Source of the DNA: Clostridia bacterium
GTDB lineage: Bacteria; Bacillota; Clostridia; Christensenellales; CAG-138
Length of the DNA: 64,000 nucleotides
Reading direction: 5' to 3'
NCBI GenBank assembly: GCA_017435905.1
Contig: JAFSEB010000045.1
Location: forward strand, 1 to 64,000
Positions 1-8,070 of the stretch are shown here, one piece after another. The notes below the pieces were generated by a model, which saw nothing but the letters and a program-made list of their open reading frames with translations, ran no database searches and had not been told where the DNA came from. How positions within the stretch are numbered: the stretch's first letter is position 1; every line of letters starts with the position of its first letter. Made by a program: the position numbers and the translations under genes.

Positions 1-168
1 ACCGCAAAATGGATCGCTTTCGGGTAAATGCAAGGAAGAGGAGGAAGGCATATCCGTCGATATTCCGACCGACGATGACGATGCAGTTGCCCGGAATGGA
101 TTCGTTTTGCGGCGATGTTTTTTTAATGGGATGCCCCTAAGATGGCTTTTTGTTGTTTTTTAGCTTTT
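1..168. other. left-edge non-coding stretch
   Basis: No gene is supported here. The first 27 bases could be the last codons of a plus-strand gene (stop at 25-27), but nothing recognisable is encoded. A minus-strand frame stays open through 1-130 without an ATG, GTG or TTG start. It most likely is the region downstream of the serine dehydratase genes. Confidence 0.5.
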
Positions 169-1050
169 TCACTCCTCATTCAGCCCAAGCTGTTTGCGGA
201 TGGCTTTGCCCGTGGGGCTGGTGGCGATGCCGCCCCGGGCGGTCTCCTTGAGGTCGGCGCTCATCAGGCGGCCGACGTTTTTCATGGAGGTGACCACCTC
301 GTCAAAGGGGATGAGGCTTTTGATGCCTGCAAGGGCAAGGTCTGCGCTCAGGATGCCGTTGGCGGCGCCGATGGCGTTGCGCTTGATGCAGGGGCATTCC
401 ACAAGGCCGGCGACCGGGTCGCAGATCAGCCCCATCACGTTCTTGAGGGCGATGGCTGCGGCAGTGAGGGCGACCTCCGGCGAGCCGCCGGAAAGCTCTG
501 CAAGGGCCGCTGCCGTCATGGCGGCGCCGGTGCCGGTCTCCGCCTGGCAGCCGCCTTCCGCACCGGAAATGCTGGCGTTCCGGGCAATGAGCATGCCCAC
601 CGCACCGGCAGTGTAAAGAGCGTCAAGGAGCATCTCGTCCGTCCAGCCGTGCTTTTTTGCACAGGAGAGCAGCACACCTGGCAGGATGCCGCTGGCACCT
701 GCCGTGGGGGCGGCTACGATGCGCCCCATGGCGGCGTTCACTTCCACCACCGCCATGCTGGAGGCGATGAGCATGGCCATATCCTCGCCCATGAGGGCTT
801 TTTCCGCACGGTGCATGAGCCGTTCCGCATCGCCGCCGCTCAGACCCGAAACGGATTCCTTCGGTTCATAAAGCCCTTTGCGGACGGATTCCTTCATGGT
901 CTCAAGGTTCTTCGCCATTTCGCTGTCGATCTCCTCGACGCTGCGGCCGGAAAGGGTCACCTCGCGGCTGCGCATCACTGCGGAAATGGGGCAGCCCGTT
1001 TCTTTGCACAGGGCAAGCAGTTCTTCGCCGCTTTTGAAATCAAGGTTCAT
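169..1050 (-). CDS. sdaAA: L-serine dehydratase, iron-sulfur dependent, alpha subunit
   Basis: This subunit deaminates L-serine to pyruvate and ammonia together with the beta subunit, using an oxygen-sensitive iron-sulfur cluster. It is 293 residues, the usual length for the single alpha polypeptide of Firmicutes. The glycine- and cysteine-rich blocks typical of the family are present: EGGCQAETGTGAAM in the middle and GLICDPVAGLVECPC after it, which supply cluster cysteines. The start codon overlaps the beta-subunit stop as ATGA, so the two subunits are translationally coupled. Cytoplasmic; it points to amino acid fermentation. Identity is confident; no truncation is seen. Confidence 0.95.
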   Translation of the reverse strand: MNLDFKSGEELLALCKETGCPISAVMRSREVTLSGRSVEEIDSEMAKNLETMKESVRKGLYEPKESVSGLSGGDAERLMHRAEKALMGEDMAMLIASSMAVVEVNAAMGRIVAAPTAGASGILPGVLLSCAKKHGWTDEMLLDALYTAGAVGMLIARNASISGAEGGCQAETGTGAAMTAAALAELSGGSPEVALTAAAIALKNVMGLICDPVAGLVECPCIKRNAIGAANGILSADLALAGIKSLIPFDEVVTSMKNVGRLMSADLKETARGGIATSPTGKAIRKQLGLNEE

Positions 1051-1709
1051 ACGCTTCTTACCTCCGTAACATCTTCGCTCCAGCTTTGGATCAGCTCGCA
1101 GACCTCCTGCGATACGGGGGAGTCGGTCTCAATGATCATATAGGCGTCAAGGTTGCGCACATGGCGGAACACCTGCATGAAGGCGATGTTCACCTTCTCC
1201 TTGGCAAGCACCAGCGTAACGTGGTTGATGACGCCGGGCACATCCCGGTGGCGGACGATCAGGGTGGGATAATCGCCGGAAAACTCCACGTTCATGCCGT
1301 TGAGCTCGTTGATGCGGATGTTGCCGCCGCCAATGGAGGCACCCACCACTTCCGTCTCCCTGCCGTCGGGGGCGGTGATGCGGATGCGTGCGGTGTTGGG
1401 GTGGTCAAGGGTCTCATCGCTGAAGATGACAGTCACCTCCACGCCTGCCTCCTGCGCCAGCAGCATGGAGTAGCGAAGGCGTTCATCGTCCGGCGCAAGG
1501 CCGAGGATGCCGGCGCAAAGCGCCTTGTCCGTGCCGTGACCCCGTCCCGTTTCCGCAAAGGAGCCGTAAAGGGTCAGCTCCGCCTTTTTGACTTCTCCCC
1601 CGGCGATCTTGCGTGCCATGTTGCCGATGCGCACCGCTCCTGCCGTGTGGGAGCTTGAAGGCCCCACCATACGTGGGCCGATGATCTCAAACAATCCAAA
1701 GTTTTCCAT
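1047..1709 (-). CDS. sdaAB: L-serine dehydratase, iron-sulfur dependent, beta subunit
   Basis: Beta subunit (220 residues) of the two-subunit L-serine dehydratase. The N-terminus carries the family signature GPSSSHTAGAVRIG at about residues 14-27, and the last 70 residues form an ACT domain (GVINHVTLVLAKEKVN), a small amino-acid-binding module thought to sense serine. I chose the ATG at 1709 because an AGGAG lies 7-8 bases upstream and because homologues start just before the GPSSSHT block; a longer reading frame to 1838 runs through the promoter. It is the first gene of the sdaAB-sdaAA pair and has its own promoter at 1797-1825. Confidence 0.94.
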   Translation of the reverse strand: MENFGLFEIIGPRMVGPSSSHTAGAVRIGNMARKIAGGEVKKAELTLYGSFAETGRGHGTDKALCAGILGLAPDDERLRYSMLLAQEAGVEVTVIFSDETLDHPNTARIRITAPDGRETEVVGASIGGGNIRINELNGMNVEFSGDYPTLIVRHRDVPGVINHVTLVLAKEKVNIAFMQVFRHVRNLDAYMIIETDSPVSQEVCELIQSWSEDVTEVRSV

Positions 1710-1796
1710 ATAAAGTCTCCTGTTCTTTCCGTGATGTAACGGAGGAGGAAATATGCATTTGCGAAAAAAGGAATACCGAAATTCTTCCTCAATTTT

Positions 1797-1825
1797 ATCA
1801 TATGCCGAAAAAATCATTCCGTCAA
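1797..1825 (-). promoter_or_regulatory. sigma-A type promoter for sdaAB-sdaAA
   Basis: On the minus strand TTGACG (1820-1825) is followed after 17 bases by TATGAT (1797-1802). This predicts a leader of about 80 bases before the sdaAB start at 1709. Confidence 0.7.
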
Positions 1826-1957
1826 GCGACAGCTGCATAAAAAACGCAGCGCAGGATCACAAAACAGGGCAAAACCTGCAGGACGGGGGTGCAAAATGCA
1901 TTCCTTCCTGAAATGGAAGTTCAGCTGCAATGTGTAAATTAGTTTCGTTGAAAACGT

Positions 1958-1973
1958 TTTTATGCGCATAAAA
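1958..1973. repeat. 16-base perfect palindrome
   Basis: TTTTATGCGCATAAAA reads the same on both strands. It lies 38 bases before the first DnaA box. It could be a protein-binding site; its partner is unknown. Confidence 0.6.
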
Positions 1974-2010
1974 CGGGGAAATATACTCCGTGAAAAAAAC
2001 CGTACACAGA

Positions 2011-2074
2011 TTATTCACACAATAATCCACCCGAAACGGGGGATTGTGGATAACTATGTGGAGAATGTGGATAA
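2011..2074. other. DnaA-box cluster
   Basis: Three exact matches to TTATNCACA occur in 64 bases: TTATTCACA at 2011-2019 on the plus strand and TTATCCACA read on the minus strand at 2045-2053 and 2066-2074. A fourth, TTCTCCACA, lies between them at 2057-2065 on the minus strand with one mismatch. Such clustering is typical of replication origins and of DnaA titration or regulatory loci. No dnaA or dnaN gene is in the window. Confidence 0.75.
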
Positions 2075-2258
2075 CTTCCGCACAAACGGGATGCAGCGGC
2101 GCCATGCACGGGACAATATGGGTTTTATTACAGAAAATGACAAAAAGCGCCGGAAGAAATGCAGGGGAACATGTTCGCTTCCTGCAAAGTGCATACGGGA
2201 ACGGAAAGGCGCATAGGTATGAAGGGAAACAGCTTTGACATTTTTGGGAGGGAAAAGG

Positions 2259-3740
2259 ATGGAACTGAACTTCAGCGAGCTTGGCCTTGAACGCTTTTTG
2301 ACGCAGGCGTATTCGCAGGCATTGGTGGAAGGGGAGCTGCCCCTCCCGGATGGAAGGAAAGGGGCGGCGGTGCTGGGCGCAGAGGGCAGCGTGACCGTGA
2401 CGGACACCGCCCTTTCGGAGGGGAGCATCACCGTGGAGGGACGCCTTCGGGTGGAGCTTCTTTGCGATGACGGGGAGGGCGTATTTGCCGCAGCGTCGAG
2501 CGCCGCCTTCCGCCACAGCTTTCCCGTAAAGGAAGCGGCGCCGGGGCTGCGTGCGGAAACCTCCGTTTCCCTTGTCAGCCTGACCGTGGAGGCGGAGGAG
2601 GTACCGAAGCTTTCCGCCGTGCTGGATGTTACCTGCCTGCTGACCGATGCAGCGCCCCTTCGGGTGCTGGAAAGCTGCCGGGGCACACAGGCGCTTGAGT
2701 GCAGGCGGCAGCGCTTTGTGACGGCAGTTCCTGCTAAACTCGGGGAAGAAACGCTCGGTGTACGGGAAAAGATCAATGCGCCCGGCGTTGAACGGGTGAT
2801 CCGTGCAGGCGGCGTTTGTGAAATGCGCTCGCTGCGCCTTGGCGGCGATATGGCCCTTGTTGAAGGGATGCTTGCCGTCAATGCCCTTTGTGCCGACGGG
2901 GAGGGACGGCTGATGCAGCTGCAGCACCACATCCCCGTATCCTTTGAACTGGCGGCGGAAACAAAGGGCAGGGCCGAGGAAAGCTGCAGCGCCTCGGCAG
3001 AGGTGGTATCGGTAAGCCTTTCCCCCGTTGATGGGGAAGCAGGGCTTCTCAGCGTGCAGGCGGAGGTGACGGTGACGCTGACCGCAGCGGAAAACGCCGC
3101 CTTTGATGTGCCCCTTGCCGCCTATGTGCCGGGAGCGGATCTTGAAGCGCAGAAGGAGGAAGCGGTGTTCCTTCTTCGGGGCATGCCGGTAAAGCTCCGC
3201 TTCGGCGCCACGGAAACGCTGCAGGTGCCCGAGGGCATGCCGCCCTGCGCAAGGGTGGTATCCTGCACGGCAAGACCGCTGATCACCGCCGCAGCGGCAG
3301 AGGATGGCTGCCTTCGGGCAGAGGGGCTGCTGTTCACCCGTGTTCTGGCGGAAACGGACGGCGGCACGCTCTTTTCCTTTGCGGAGGATATCCCCTTCCG
3401 GGCGGAGTGTGCGGTGGATCCTTCCATGCAGGGTGCAGGAACGGCGGTATCCCATGCGGCGGTATCCGCATCCGGCGTGGGGCGCAGCATTTCCCTTTCC
3501 TACACGCTGCTGCTGACGGCGGCGCCCTATGCCCTTTCGGAGACGGCGGTGGTCACAGGGCTTACCGAGTGTGCAGCGCCCTTCGGGGAAAAAGGGATCG
3601 TGCTGTATTTTGCCGGTGAGGGCGAAAAGCTGTTTGATGTGGGCTGCCGCTTCCGTGTGCCGCAAAGCCGGCTCACAGCCCTCAACCCCGATGCAAAAGA
3701 GACACTCAGCGAGGGGGAACGGCTGGTGCTGCTGCTGTAA
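2259..3740 (+). CDS. SPOCS (DUF3794) domain protein with C-terminal LysM
   Basis: A 493-residue soluble protein without signal peptide. Repeated beta-rich segments resemble the SPOCS/DUF3794 module found in SipL, the Clostridioides protein that tethers SpoIVA and the spore coat; the last 45 residues (GEKLFDVGCRFRVPQSRL...LNPD) look like a LysM domain. That arrangement, DUF3794 repeats then LysM, is the one known for SipL-type proteins, so a role in spore-envelope assembly is likely but inferred. I chose the ATG at 2259 because GGGAGGG sits 6-8 bases before it. The gene stands alone between a regulatory gap and a convergent terminator. Whether this is the SipL orthologue or a paralogue cannot be settled by eye. 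Confidence 0.75.
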   Translation: MELNFSELGLERFLTQAYSQALVEGELPLPDGRKGAAVLGAEGSVTVTDTALSEGSITVEGRLRVELLCDDGEGVFAAASSAAFRHSFPVKEAAPGLRAETSVSLVSLTVEAEEVPKLSAVLDVTCLLTDAAPLRVLESCRGTQALECRRQRFVTAVPAKLGEETLGVREKINAPGVERVIRAGGVCEMRSLRLGGDMALVEGMLAVNALCADGEGRLMQLQHHIPVSFELAAETKGRAEESCSASAEVVSVSLSPVDGEAGLLSVQAEVTVTLTAAENAAFDVPLAAYVPGADLEAQKEEAVFLLRGMPVKLRFGATETLQVPEGMPPCARVVSCTARPLITAAAAEDGCLRAEGLLFTRVLAETDGGTLFSFAEDIPFRAECAVDPSMQGAGTAVSHAAVSASGVGRSISLSYTLLLTAAPYALSETAVVTGLTECAAPFGEKGIVLYFAGEGEKLFDVGCRFRVPQSRLTALNPDAKETLSEGERLVLLL

Positions 3741-3745
3741 CAAAC

Positions 3746-3776
3746 AAAAACGGCATCCCGGAAAGGGATGCCGTTT
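3746..3776. terminator. bidirectional terminator between convergent genes
   Basis: The stem CGGCATCCC / GGGATGCCG closes a five-base loop and is flanked by A-rich and T-rich tracts, so it can end both the SPOCS gene and the acyltransferase gene. Confidence 0.85.
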
Positions 3777-3779
3777 CGC

Positions 3780-5009
3780 TTATTGTTCGCTCTCTTCTTT
3801 CACCGTCTGCCGGAGAATGGGCAGCGCCAGCACGAACTGCCAGACCGCCTGCGGTTCCTTCGGGCGGATGGCGGTGGTGCGCTCCGCCGGGGGGATCTCA
3901 AAGTGCAGCCCTGCGGTGAAGGGGAACTTGTAAAGCTCCTGCAGCCTGTAGCGGAAGGAGAAGGGCTTGCCCTCCGCCGTGCCCTCGTAGGCAATGCCAT
4001 CACGGGAAAGGGTCACGGTGCCTTCGCCCACATCCTCGTGGCGGAGCTTCTTTTCGCCGATGTGGTACTGCAGGAAGCAGGGTGCCGTCAGCCTGTATTC
4101 CGGATCGGAGAAGGCTTCACGCAGCGCCTGTCTCTGGTATTCGATCCACTCCCTCGGGGAGGTGGGGATAATGTCCCTCTCCCTTGTGGGAACAAGGAAG
4201 CCGAGCTTGTTCATCCTGCCCCGGTTGCAGCAAACGGAGCAGTAGATCTCGTCTCCCTCGGTGCGTGTGGTGAATTCCTTGCCGCACTTGGGGCAGCGGT
4301 ACAGCAGGTAATGCAGGTTTTCCGCCCGGTTTTTGCCGGAGAAGGGAATGCGTGCCTTTTCCTGCCATGCGTATTCATCGTGGAAGATGCCGGCGGCAAT
4401 GCGCCTGTTGAGCTCGTCAGGGGAAAGGGACTTCACTTCCTCCGCATCCGCAGCGCATAGGATATCCGTTTCGACCCTGCCCCGGCGGTTGCCGGGACCC
4501 CACTTGGGGCGGGACAGATAAGCGCCCTTTGTGCGCACGGTGTAAACGGGGGCTTTGAGCAGCTTGCACAGCTTGCCGATGCTGTCCGGGAATTCGCCCG
4601 TCATGCCGATGCCGTTCACCTCGCCTTCCGGGTAGATGCCGATGCTGCCGCCTGCGGAAACGATGCTGCGCATATCCCGAATGGCAGCCACATCTGCGCT
4701 GAACTGTTCCTTTGGCACGCACTGCATCATGCGCAGGATGAGGGCAAGGGGCTTCTGCCCGAAAAAGTGGGAAGAAACGAGAAAGTTGAGCCGCTTGGGG
4801 TAGAACGCCACGGCGGCAAACAGGAAATCAAGGTTGGAAACGTGGTTGCCAAGCACCGTGATGGGTTCCTTTGCGTACCGGGCAGGCAGATCCTTCGGCC
4901 TGCGGTAGCCGTAGCGCAGGAAAAGGAAGGGCCGCATCACATAATAGAAAACGGTATAGGCAAGCTTCTTTTGCGGTACGGGCTTGTAGGGCTTCTTGGG
5001 TTTTGTCAT
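3780..5009 (-). CDS. PlsC-type acyltransferase with internal zinc ribbon
   Basis: A 409-residue protein of the 1-acyl-glycerol-3-phosphate acyltransferase family. The catalytic HX4D motif is seen as NHVSNLD at residues 55-61 and the second block as YPEGEVNG near 126-133, so it probably transfers an acyl chain to a phospholipid precursor at the membrane. Unusually, residues 239-260 contain two CxxC pairs (YRCPKCG and YCSVC), a zinc-ribbon signature, followed by about 150 residues of unknown fold. Start taken at 5009 because the next upstream ATG (5051) directly follows the terminator of the neighbour; neither has a clear ribosome site. Substrate is unknown. Confidence 0.8.
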   Translation of the reverse strand: MTKPKKPYKPVPQKKLAYTVFYYVMRPFLFLRYGYRRPKDLPARYAKEPITVLGNHVSNLDFLFAAVAFYPKRLNFLVSSHFFGQKPLALILRMMQCVPKEQFSADVAAIRDMRSIVSAGGSIGIYPEGEVNGIGMTGEFPDSIGKLCKLLKAPVYTVRTKGAYLSRPKWGPGNRRGRVETDILCAADAEEVKSLSPDELNRRIAAGIFHDEYAWQEKARIPFSGKNRAENLHYLLYRCPKCGKEFTTRTEGDEIYCSVCCNRGRMNKLGFLVPTRERDIIPTSPREWIEYQRQALREAFSDPEYRLTAPCFLQYHIGEKKLRHEDVGEGTVTLSRDGIAYEGTAEGKPFSFRYRLQELYKFPFTAGLHFEIPPAERTTAIRPKEPQAVWQFVLALPILRQTVKEESEQ

Positions 5010-5053
5010 TTCACACCGTATTTCTGCGCCCTTGGGCGCCTGATTTTGCATGG

Positions 5054-5080
5054 AAAAAGGGAGTGCCGCAGGGCACTCCC
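5054..5080 (-). terminator. terminator of the DUF1015 gene
   Basis: On the minus strand GGGAGTGCC and GGCACTCCC form a 9-base-pair stem followed by TTTTT. Confidence 0.85.
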
Positions 5081-5152
5081 TTCAGTATACCATTGTCAGC
5101 CGCCTTTAAGGAAGGGGCAAAGCGGTATTCCCTCGTTTTTTGCAAAAAAGAC

Positions 5153-6490
5153 TTATTTGATCTTCCTGCACTCAAGGTAGTAGCGCTTTTCGTTGGCTTC
5201 GCCCATGGAGAAGGTCTTGCGGGGCAGGGCGCCGTCGAACACAACGGTGGGGAAGAAGGCGCTCTTTGCCATGGGGGGCAGCAGGAAGCCCATGTTGCCG
5301 CTCTTGGAGCCAAGATCGTAAACAACGTCCGCACCGTGGATGTAGTCGATGGTGACGCCGCTCATTTCCTTGAGCATCGCATCAAGGGCGTTCTGCAGGG
5401 TGCCGACCTCAAGCTGTGCGGCGGGGTCGTTCACCTTCAGGTAGCCGTAGCACGTTTCGGTCACGAAGGGCAGGATATGGCCGCCGCAGGTCTTGGCGAT
5501 GCCGATGGCCTCTTCGCAGGCTTCCCTGGTGTCAAAGCGGCAAAGCTTGCAGCCGCCGTTGTCCTTGGCAAGGCGCTCAACCAGCCACTCAAGGGCCTTT
5601 TCGCTGTCAAGGTTGAAGAGCACACGGTGGATGGGCTCAAAGAGGATGCCTTCATCGTGGATGTTCTCAAGCTCCACAAGGGCATAACGGGCAGGGTGAT
5701 CCTTCTTTTCTTCTTCGCTGAGGCTGGGCTTGAGGGCTTCCCAGTTGGCCTTTGCGGTGGCGAAGGAATGGTTGCCGTCGCCCATGGCAAAGAGCATGGG
5801 GGCTTTGCCCTCGCCGTACTGCTTGGCGAAGTATTCGGGAGCCGCAAGGGCTTCAAGGGCACGAAGAACACCGTTGATCTTGTCGGCATCCTTGATCATC
5901 CAGCCGGCGATGTGGCCGCCCTTGAGCATCAGGTCGCACTCATAGGCCTTGTTCTCTTCGCAGCAGGCTGCTTCAAGGGGCTCGATGACGGTGCGCTCGG
6001 GGTCGTCGATGAGCACGAGGATGTGGGGAAGCTCCAGGGAAGCGTCCTTGCGGATGCGAAGACGGGGAGGAATGCGCTCCACGATGGTGCCCTCGCTGGC
6101 ACGGATCAGGGTCTCGCTGCCCTTGCTGTAATCGTACTCTTCAAGGTCAAGTGCCACGATAAGGCCGTTCCTGGTGTTGCCTTCCGCAGTGCGGCGCACG
6201 AACATGAAGCCTTCGCCCTTGCTTTCAAGGGTGCCTTCGGCCATGTAGCGCTCCATAGCGGCGTTGATGGCCACGATGCGCTCCGCCTCGTCGGGCTTTT
6301 CAAGGTACATCTCGGGCAGCATGAGCCTGAGGGTGGAAGGGGCATCCCCTACGATGCGCTCCGCCTCTTCCCAGTATTCGGGCTGAGAGGTGAACTGGTC
6401 GCAGGCAACAACAGCCCACTTTTCCATGGATACGCCTTCACGGGGCAGAAGGATGTCAGGTACTTTTACGCCAACGGTGTTTTTAAACAT
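5153..6490 (-). CDS. DUF1015 family protein
   Basis: A 445-residue cytoplasmic protein of the DUF1015 family; the N-terminus (VPDILLPREG, then WAVVACDQFTSQPEYWEE) and the central AMGDGNHSFATAKANWE block match what I know of the family. No reaction is firmly established for DUF1015; in other anaerobes it is found near serine/phosphoserine genes. I chose the ATG at 6490 because a GGAGG lies 8-9 bases upstream; a longer frame exists but lacks a ribosome site. It lies 70 bases behind carbamate kinase in the same direction, so the two are probably co-transcribed, and ends in a clear terminator. Confidence 0.85.
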   Translation of the reverse strand: MFKNTVGVKVPDILLPREGVSMEKWAVVACDQFTSQPEYWEEAERIVGDAPSTLRLMLPEMYLEKPDEAERIVAINAAMERYMAEGTLESKGEGFMFVRRTAEGNTRNGLIVALDLEEYDYSKGSETLIRASEGTIVERIPPRLRIRKDASLELPHILVLIDDPERTVIEPLEAACCEENKAYECDLMLKGGHIAGWMIKDADKINGVLRALEALAAPEYFAKQYGEGKAPMLFAMGDGNHSFATAKANWEALKPSLSEEEKKDHPARYALVELENIHDEGILFEPIHRVLFNLDSEKALEWLVERLAKDNGGCKLCRFDTREACEEAIGIAKTCGGHILPFVTETCYGYLKVNDPAAQLEVGTLQNALDAMLKEMSGVTIDYIHGADVVYDLGSKSGNMGFLLPPMAKSAFFPTVVFDGALPRKTFSMGEANEKRYYLECRKIK

Positions 6491-6560
6491 GTGTGCGTTC
6501 CTCCGTCTGGTTAATGATGATAGTATTGTGGTGTCTGCGGCCATGCCGCAAAACGTTGCT

Positions 6561-7499
6561 TTATGCGATAGTGGTGCCGGCGGTGCCAGCAAGGGCTTCG
6601 GCAGCCTTATCGAGGGAGGTGATGATCGCCTTGCGGCCGGGCTTGGATTCCACGAACTTCACGGCAGCTTCGATCTTGGGCAGCATGGAACCGGGGGCAA
6701 AGTGACCTTCGGCCATGTACTGCTTCGCTTCCGCCACGGTGAGGGTATCAAGATCCTTCTGGTCGGGCTTCTTGAAGTTGATGCTGACCTTTTCCACGGC
6801 GGTCAGGATCACAAGGGCGTCCGCATCAAGGTCTTCCGCCAGGCGCTCGCTGGCAAGGTCCTTGTCGATAACGGCGGCTACGCCTTCAAGGTTGCCTTCT
6901 TCGTTGCGGATGACGGGGATGCCGCCGCCGCCCACGCTGATGGCGATGAAGCCGTTGTCAACAAGGCAGCGCACCGCTTCAAGCTCCACGATCTCAACGG
7001 GCATGGGGGATGCCACCACACGGCGCCAGCCGCGGCCGGCGTCTTCCTTCATGGTGTAGCCCTTTTCATCGGCGATGGCCTTGGCTTCCTCTTCGCTGTA
7101 GAAGGGGCCGATGGGCTTGGAGGGGTTCTGGAATTTGGGGTCGTTCTTATCCACGACGACCTGCGTTACAACGGTGGCAACAGGGGTGTTGATGCCGCGG
7201 CTGCGCAGCACCTTGGAAAGACCCTGCTGGATGTGGTAGCCGATCATGCCCTGGCTCATGGCGCCGCACACGTCAAAGGGCATGGCGGGGGTCACGGCAG
7301 AGGCGTATTCGTTCTGGATCACAAGGCGGCCGACCTGGGGGCCGTTGCCGTGGGCAACAACGATGTTGTAGCCGTTTTCGATGATGTCCGCAATATACTT
7401 TGCAGTGCTTTCCACTACTTCAAGCTGTGCTTCTGCGGTGGCGGGCTTGCCGGCTTCCTGCAGTGCGTTGCCGCCAAGGGCGATTACGATGTTTTTCAT
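6561..7499 (-). CDS. arcC: carbamate kinase
   Basis: This 312-residue enzyme converts carbamoyl phosphate and ADP to ATP, ammonia and CO2, the energy-yielding last step of arginine, citrulline or agmatine fermentation. The N-terminus (IVIALGGNAL) and the VAHGNGPQVG, CVGG-like SVGGGGIPV and KDLASERLAEDLDAD blocks are all conserved; length is normal. The start is preceded by AAAGGAG. No arginine deiminase or ornithine carbamoyltransferase is adjacent, so the source of carbamoyl phosphate is not visible here. Transcribed from the promoter at 7591-7620. Confidence 0.95.
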   Translation of the reverse strand: MKNIVIALGGNALQEAGKPATAEAQLEVVESTAKYIADIIENGYNIVVAHGNGPQVGRLVIQNEYASAVTPAMPFDVCGAMSQGMIGYHIQQGLSKVLRSRGINTPVATVVTQVVVDKNDPKFQNPSKPIGPFYSEEEAKAIADEKGYTMKEDAGRGWRRVVASPMPVEIVELEAVRCLVDNGFIAISVGGGGIPVIRNEEGNLEGVAAVIDKDLASERLAEDLDADALVILTAVEKVSINFKKPDQKDLDTLTVAEAKQYMAEGHFAPGSMLPKIEAAVKFVESKPGRKAIITSLDKAAEALAGTAGTTIA

Positions 7500-7590
7500 G
7501 GTTTGCGGTCTCCTTTTTTATATGGAATTAAAATAAAAGACTGATGTAAGAGCGGTCGATAAAATATGCCTATCATACCATTATGAGCTA

Positions 7591-7620
7591 AGTATAAATT
7601 CTGCGGCAGGGCATTGTCAA
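7591..7620 (-). promoter_or_regulatory. promoter for arcC and the DUF1015 gene
   Basis: TTGACA (7615-7620, minus strand), 18-base spacer, TATACT (7591-7596). It is back to back with the promoter of the Cys-rich protein. Confidence 0.75.
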
Positions 7621-7670
7621 CAAAAAAGAACCGGGGAAAATGTGTGGAAACGATTGTATTTTGCTATGGT

Positions 7671-7699
7671 TTGACTTCTTTATGATACGGGCATATAAT
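7671..7699 (+). promoter_or_regulatory. promoter for the Cys-rich small protein
   Basis: TTGACT (7671-7676), 17-base spacer, TATAAT (7694-7699). Confidence 0.8.
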
Positions 7700-7746
7700 A
7701 TGGGCGAAAAGGCGGCTGCCGAAACCGAATGTTGAAGGAGATCGAA

Positions 7747-8013
7747 ATGGAAGAGAAGAAGTATTCCTTTTATCAGCACAAAGACTGCGAGTTTTTCCCC
7801 TGCCATAAAACGGAAAAGCCGGAAAGCTTCAACTGCCTTTTTTGTTATTGCCCCCTTTACGCTCTCGGCGAGAATTGCGGCGGCAATTTCCGCTACCTTG
7901 AAAACGGCGTAAAGGATTGCAGCGCCTGCCTTGTGCCCCACACAAAGGGCAGGGGCTACGACTACATCATGAGCCGTTACGGTGATATCGTGGAGAAAGC
8001 AAAGAAAAAGTAA
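7747..8013 (+). CDS. Cys-rich small domain protein
   Basis: An 88-residue protein with about eight cysteines, including CEFFPCHK, NCLFCYCPLY and CSACLVPH. This pattern fits the 'cysteine-rich small domain' family, which probably binds a metal or an iron-sulfur cluster; its function is not known. The family sometimes lies near cobalamin genes, but none is nearby here. I chose the ATG at 7747, with AAGGAG 8 bases upstream, over an earlier in-frame start at 7729. It has its own strong promoter and a terminator, so it is a single-gene unit. Confidence 0.8.
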   Translation: MEEKKYSFYQHKDCEFFPCHKTEKPESFNCLFCYCPLYALGENCGGNFRYLENGVKDCSACLVPHTKGRGYDYIMSRYGDIVEKAKKK

Positions 8014-8030
8014 ACAGACCCGGAAGCAAC

Positions 8031-8058
8031 AAAAGGAAGGTGCTGCGCCTTCCTTTTT
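8031..8058. terminator. bidirectional terminator
   Basis: AAAAGGAAGG and CCTTCCTTTTTT form a stem with a seven-base loop between the convergent Cys-rich and rubrerythrin genes. Confidence 0.85.
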
Positions 8059-8070
8059 TGCTGCCCGTAT

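Larger units (their letters stand above)
1710..2258. other. 549-base intergenic region with origin-like elements
   Basis: No protein gene is supported between sdaAB and the SPOCS protein. The stretch holds the sdaAB promoter, a 16-base palindrome (1958-1973), an A/T-rich segment (about 1975-2010) and a cluster of DnaA boxes (2011-2074), each listed separately. The part from 2090 to 2258 is presumably the upstream region of the next gene; I see no convincing promoter there. Confidence 0.7.

Noticed and set aside
1-140. Minus-strand hydrophobic peptide frame at the left edge
   Set aside because: It has no start codon or ribosome site inside the window, and no recognisable domain.
2011-2074. 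Firm call of oriC
   Set aside because: Boxes are real, but there is no dnaA/dnaN, and hand-counted base skew does not switch at this point.
1857-3743. 628-codon minus-strand open frame
   Set aside because: It lies opposite the SPOCS-LysM gene and runs through the DnaA-box region; composition is not protein-like.
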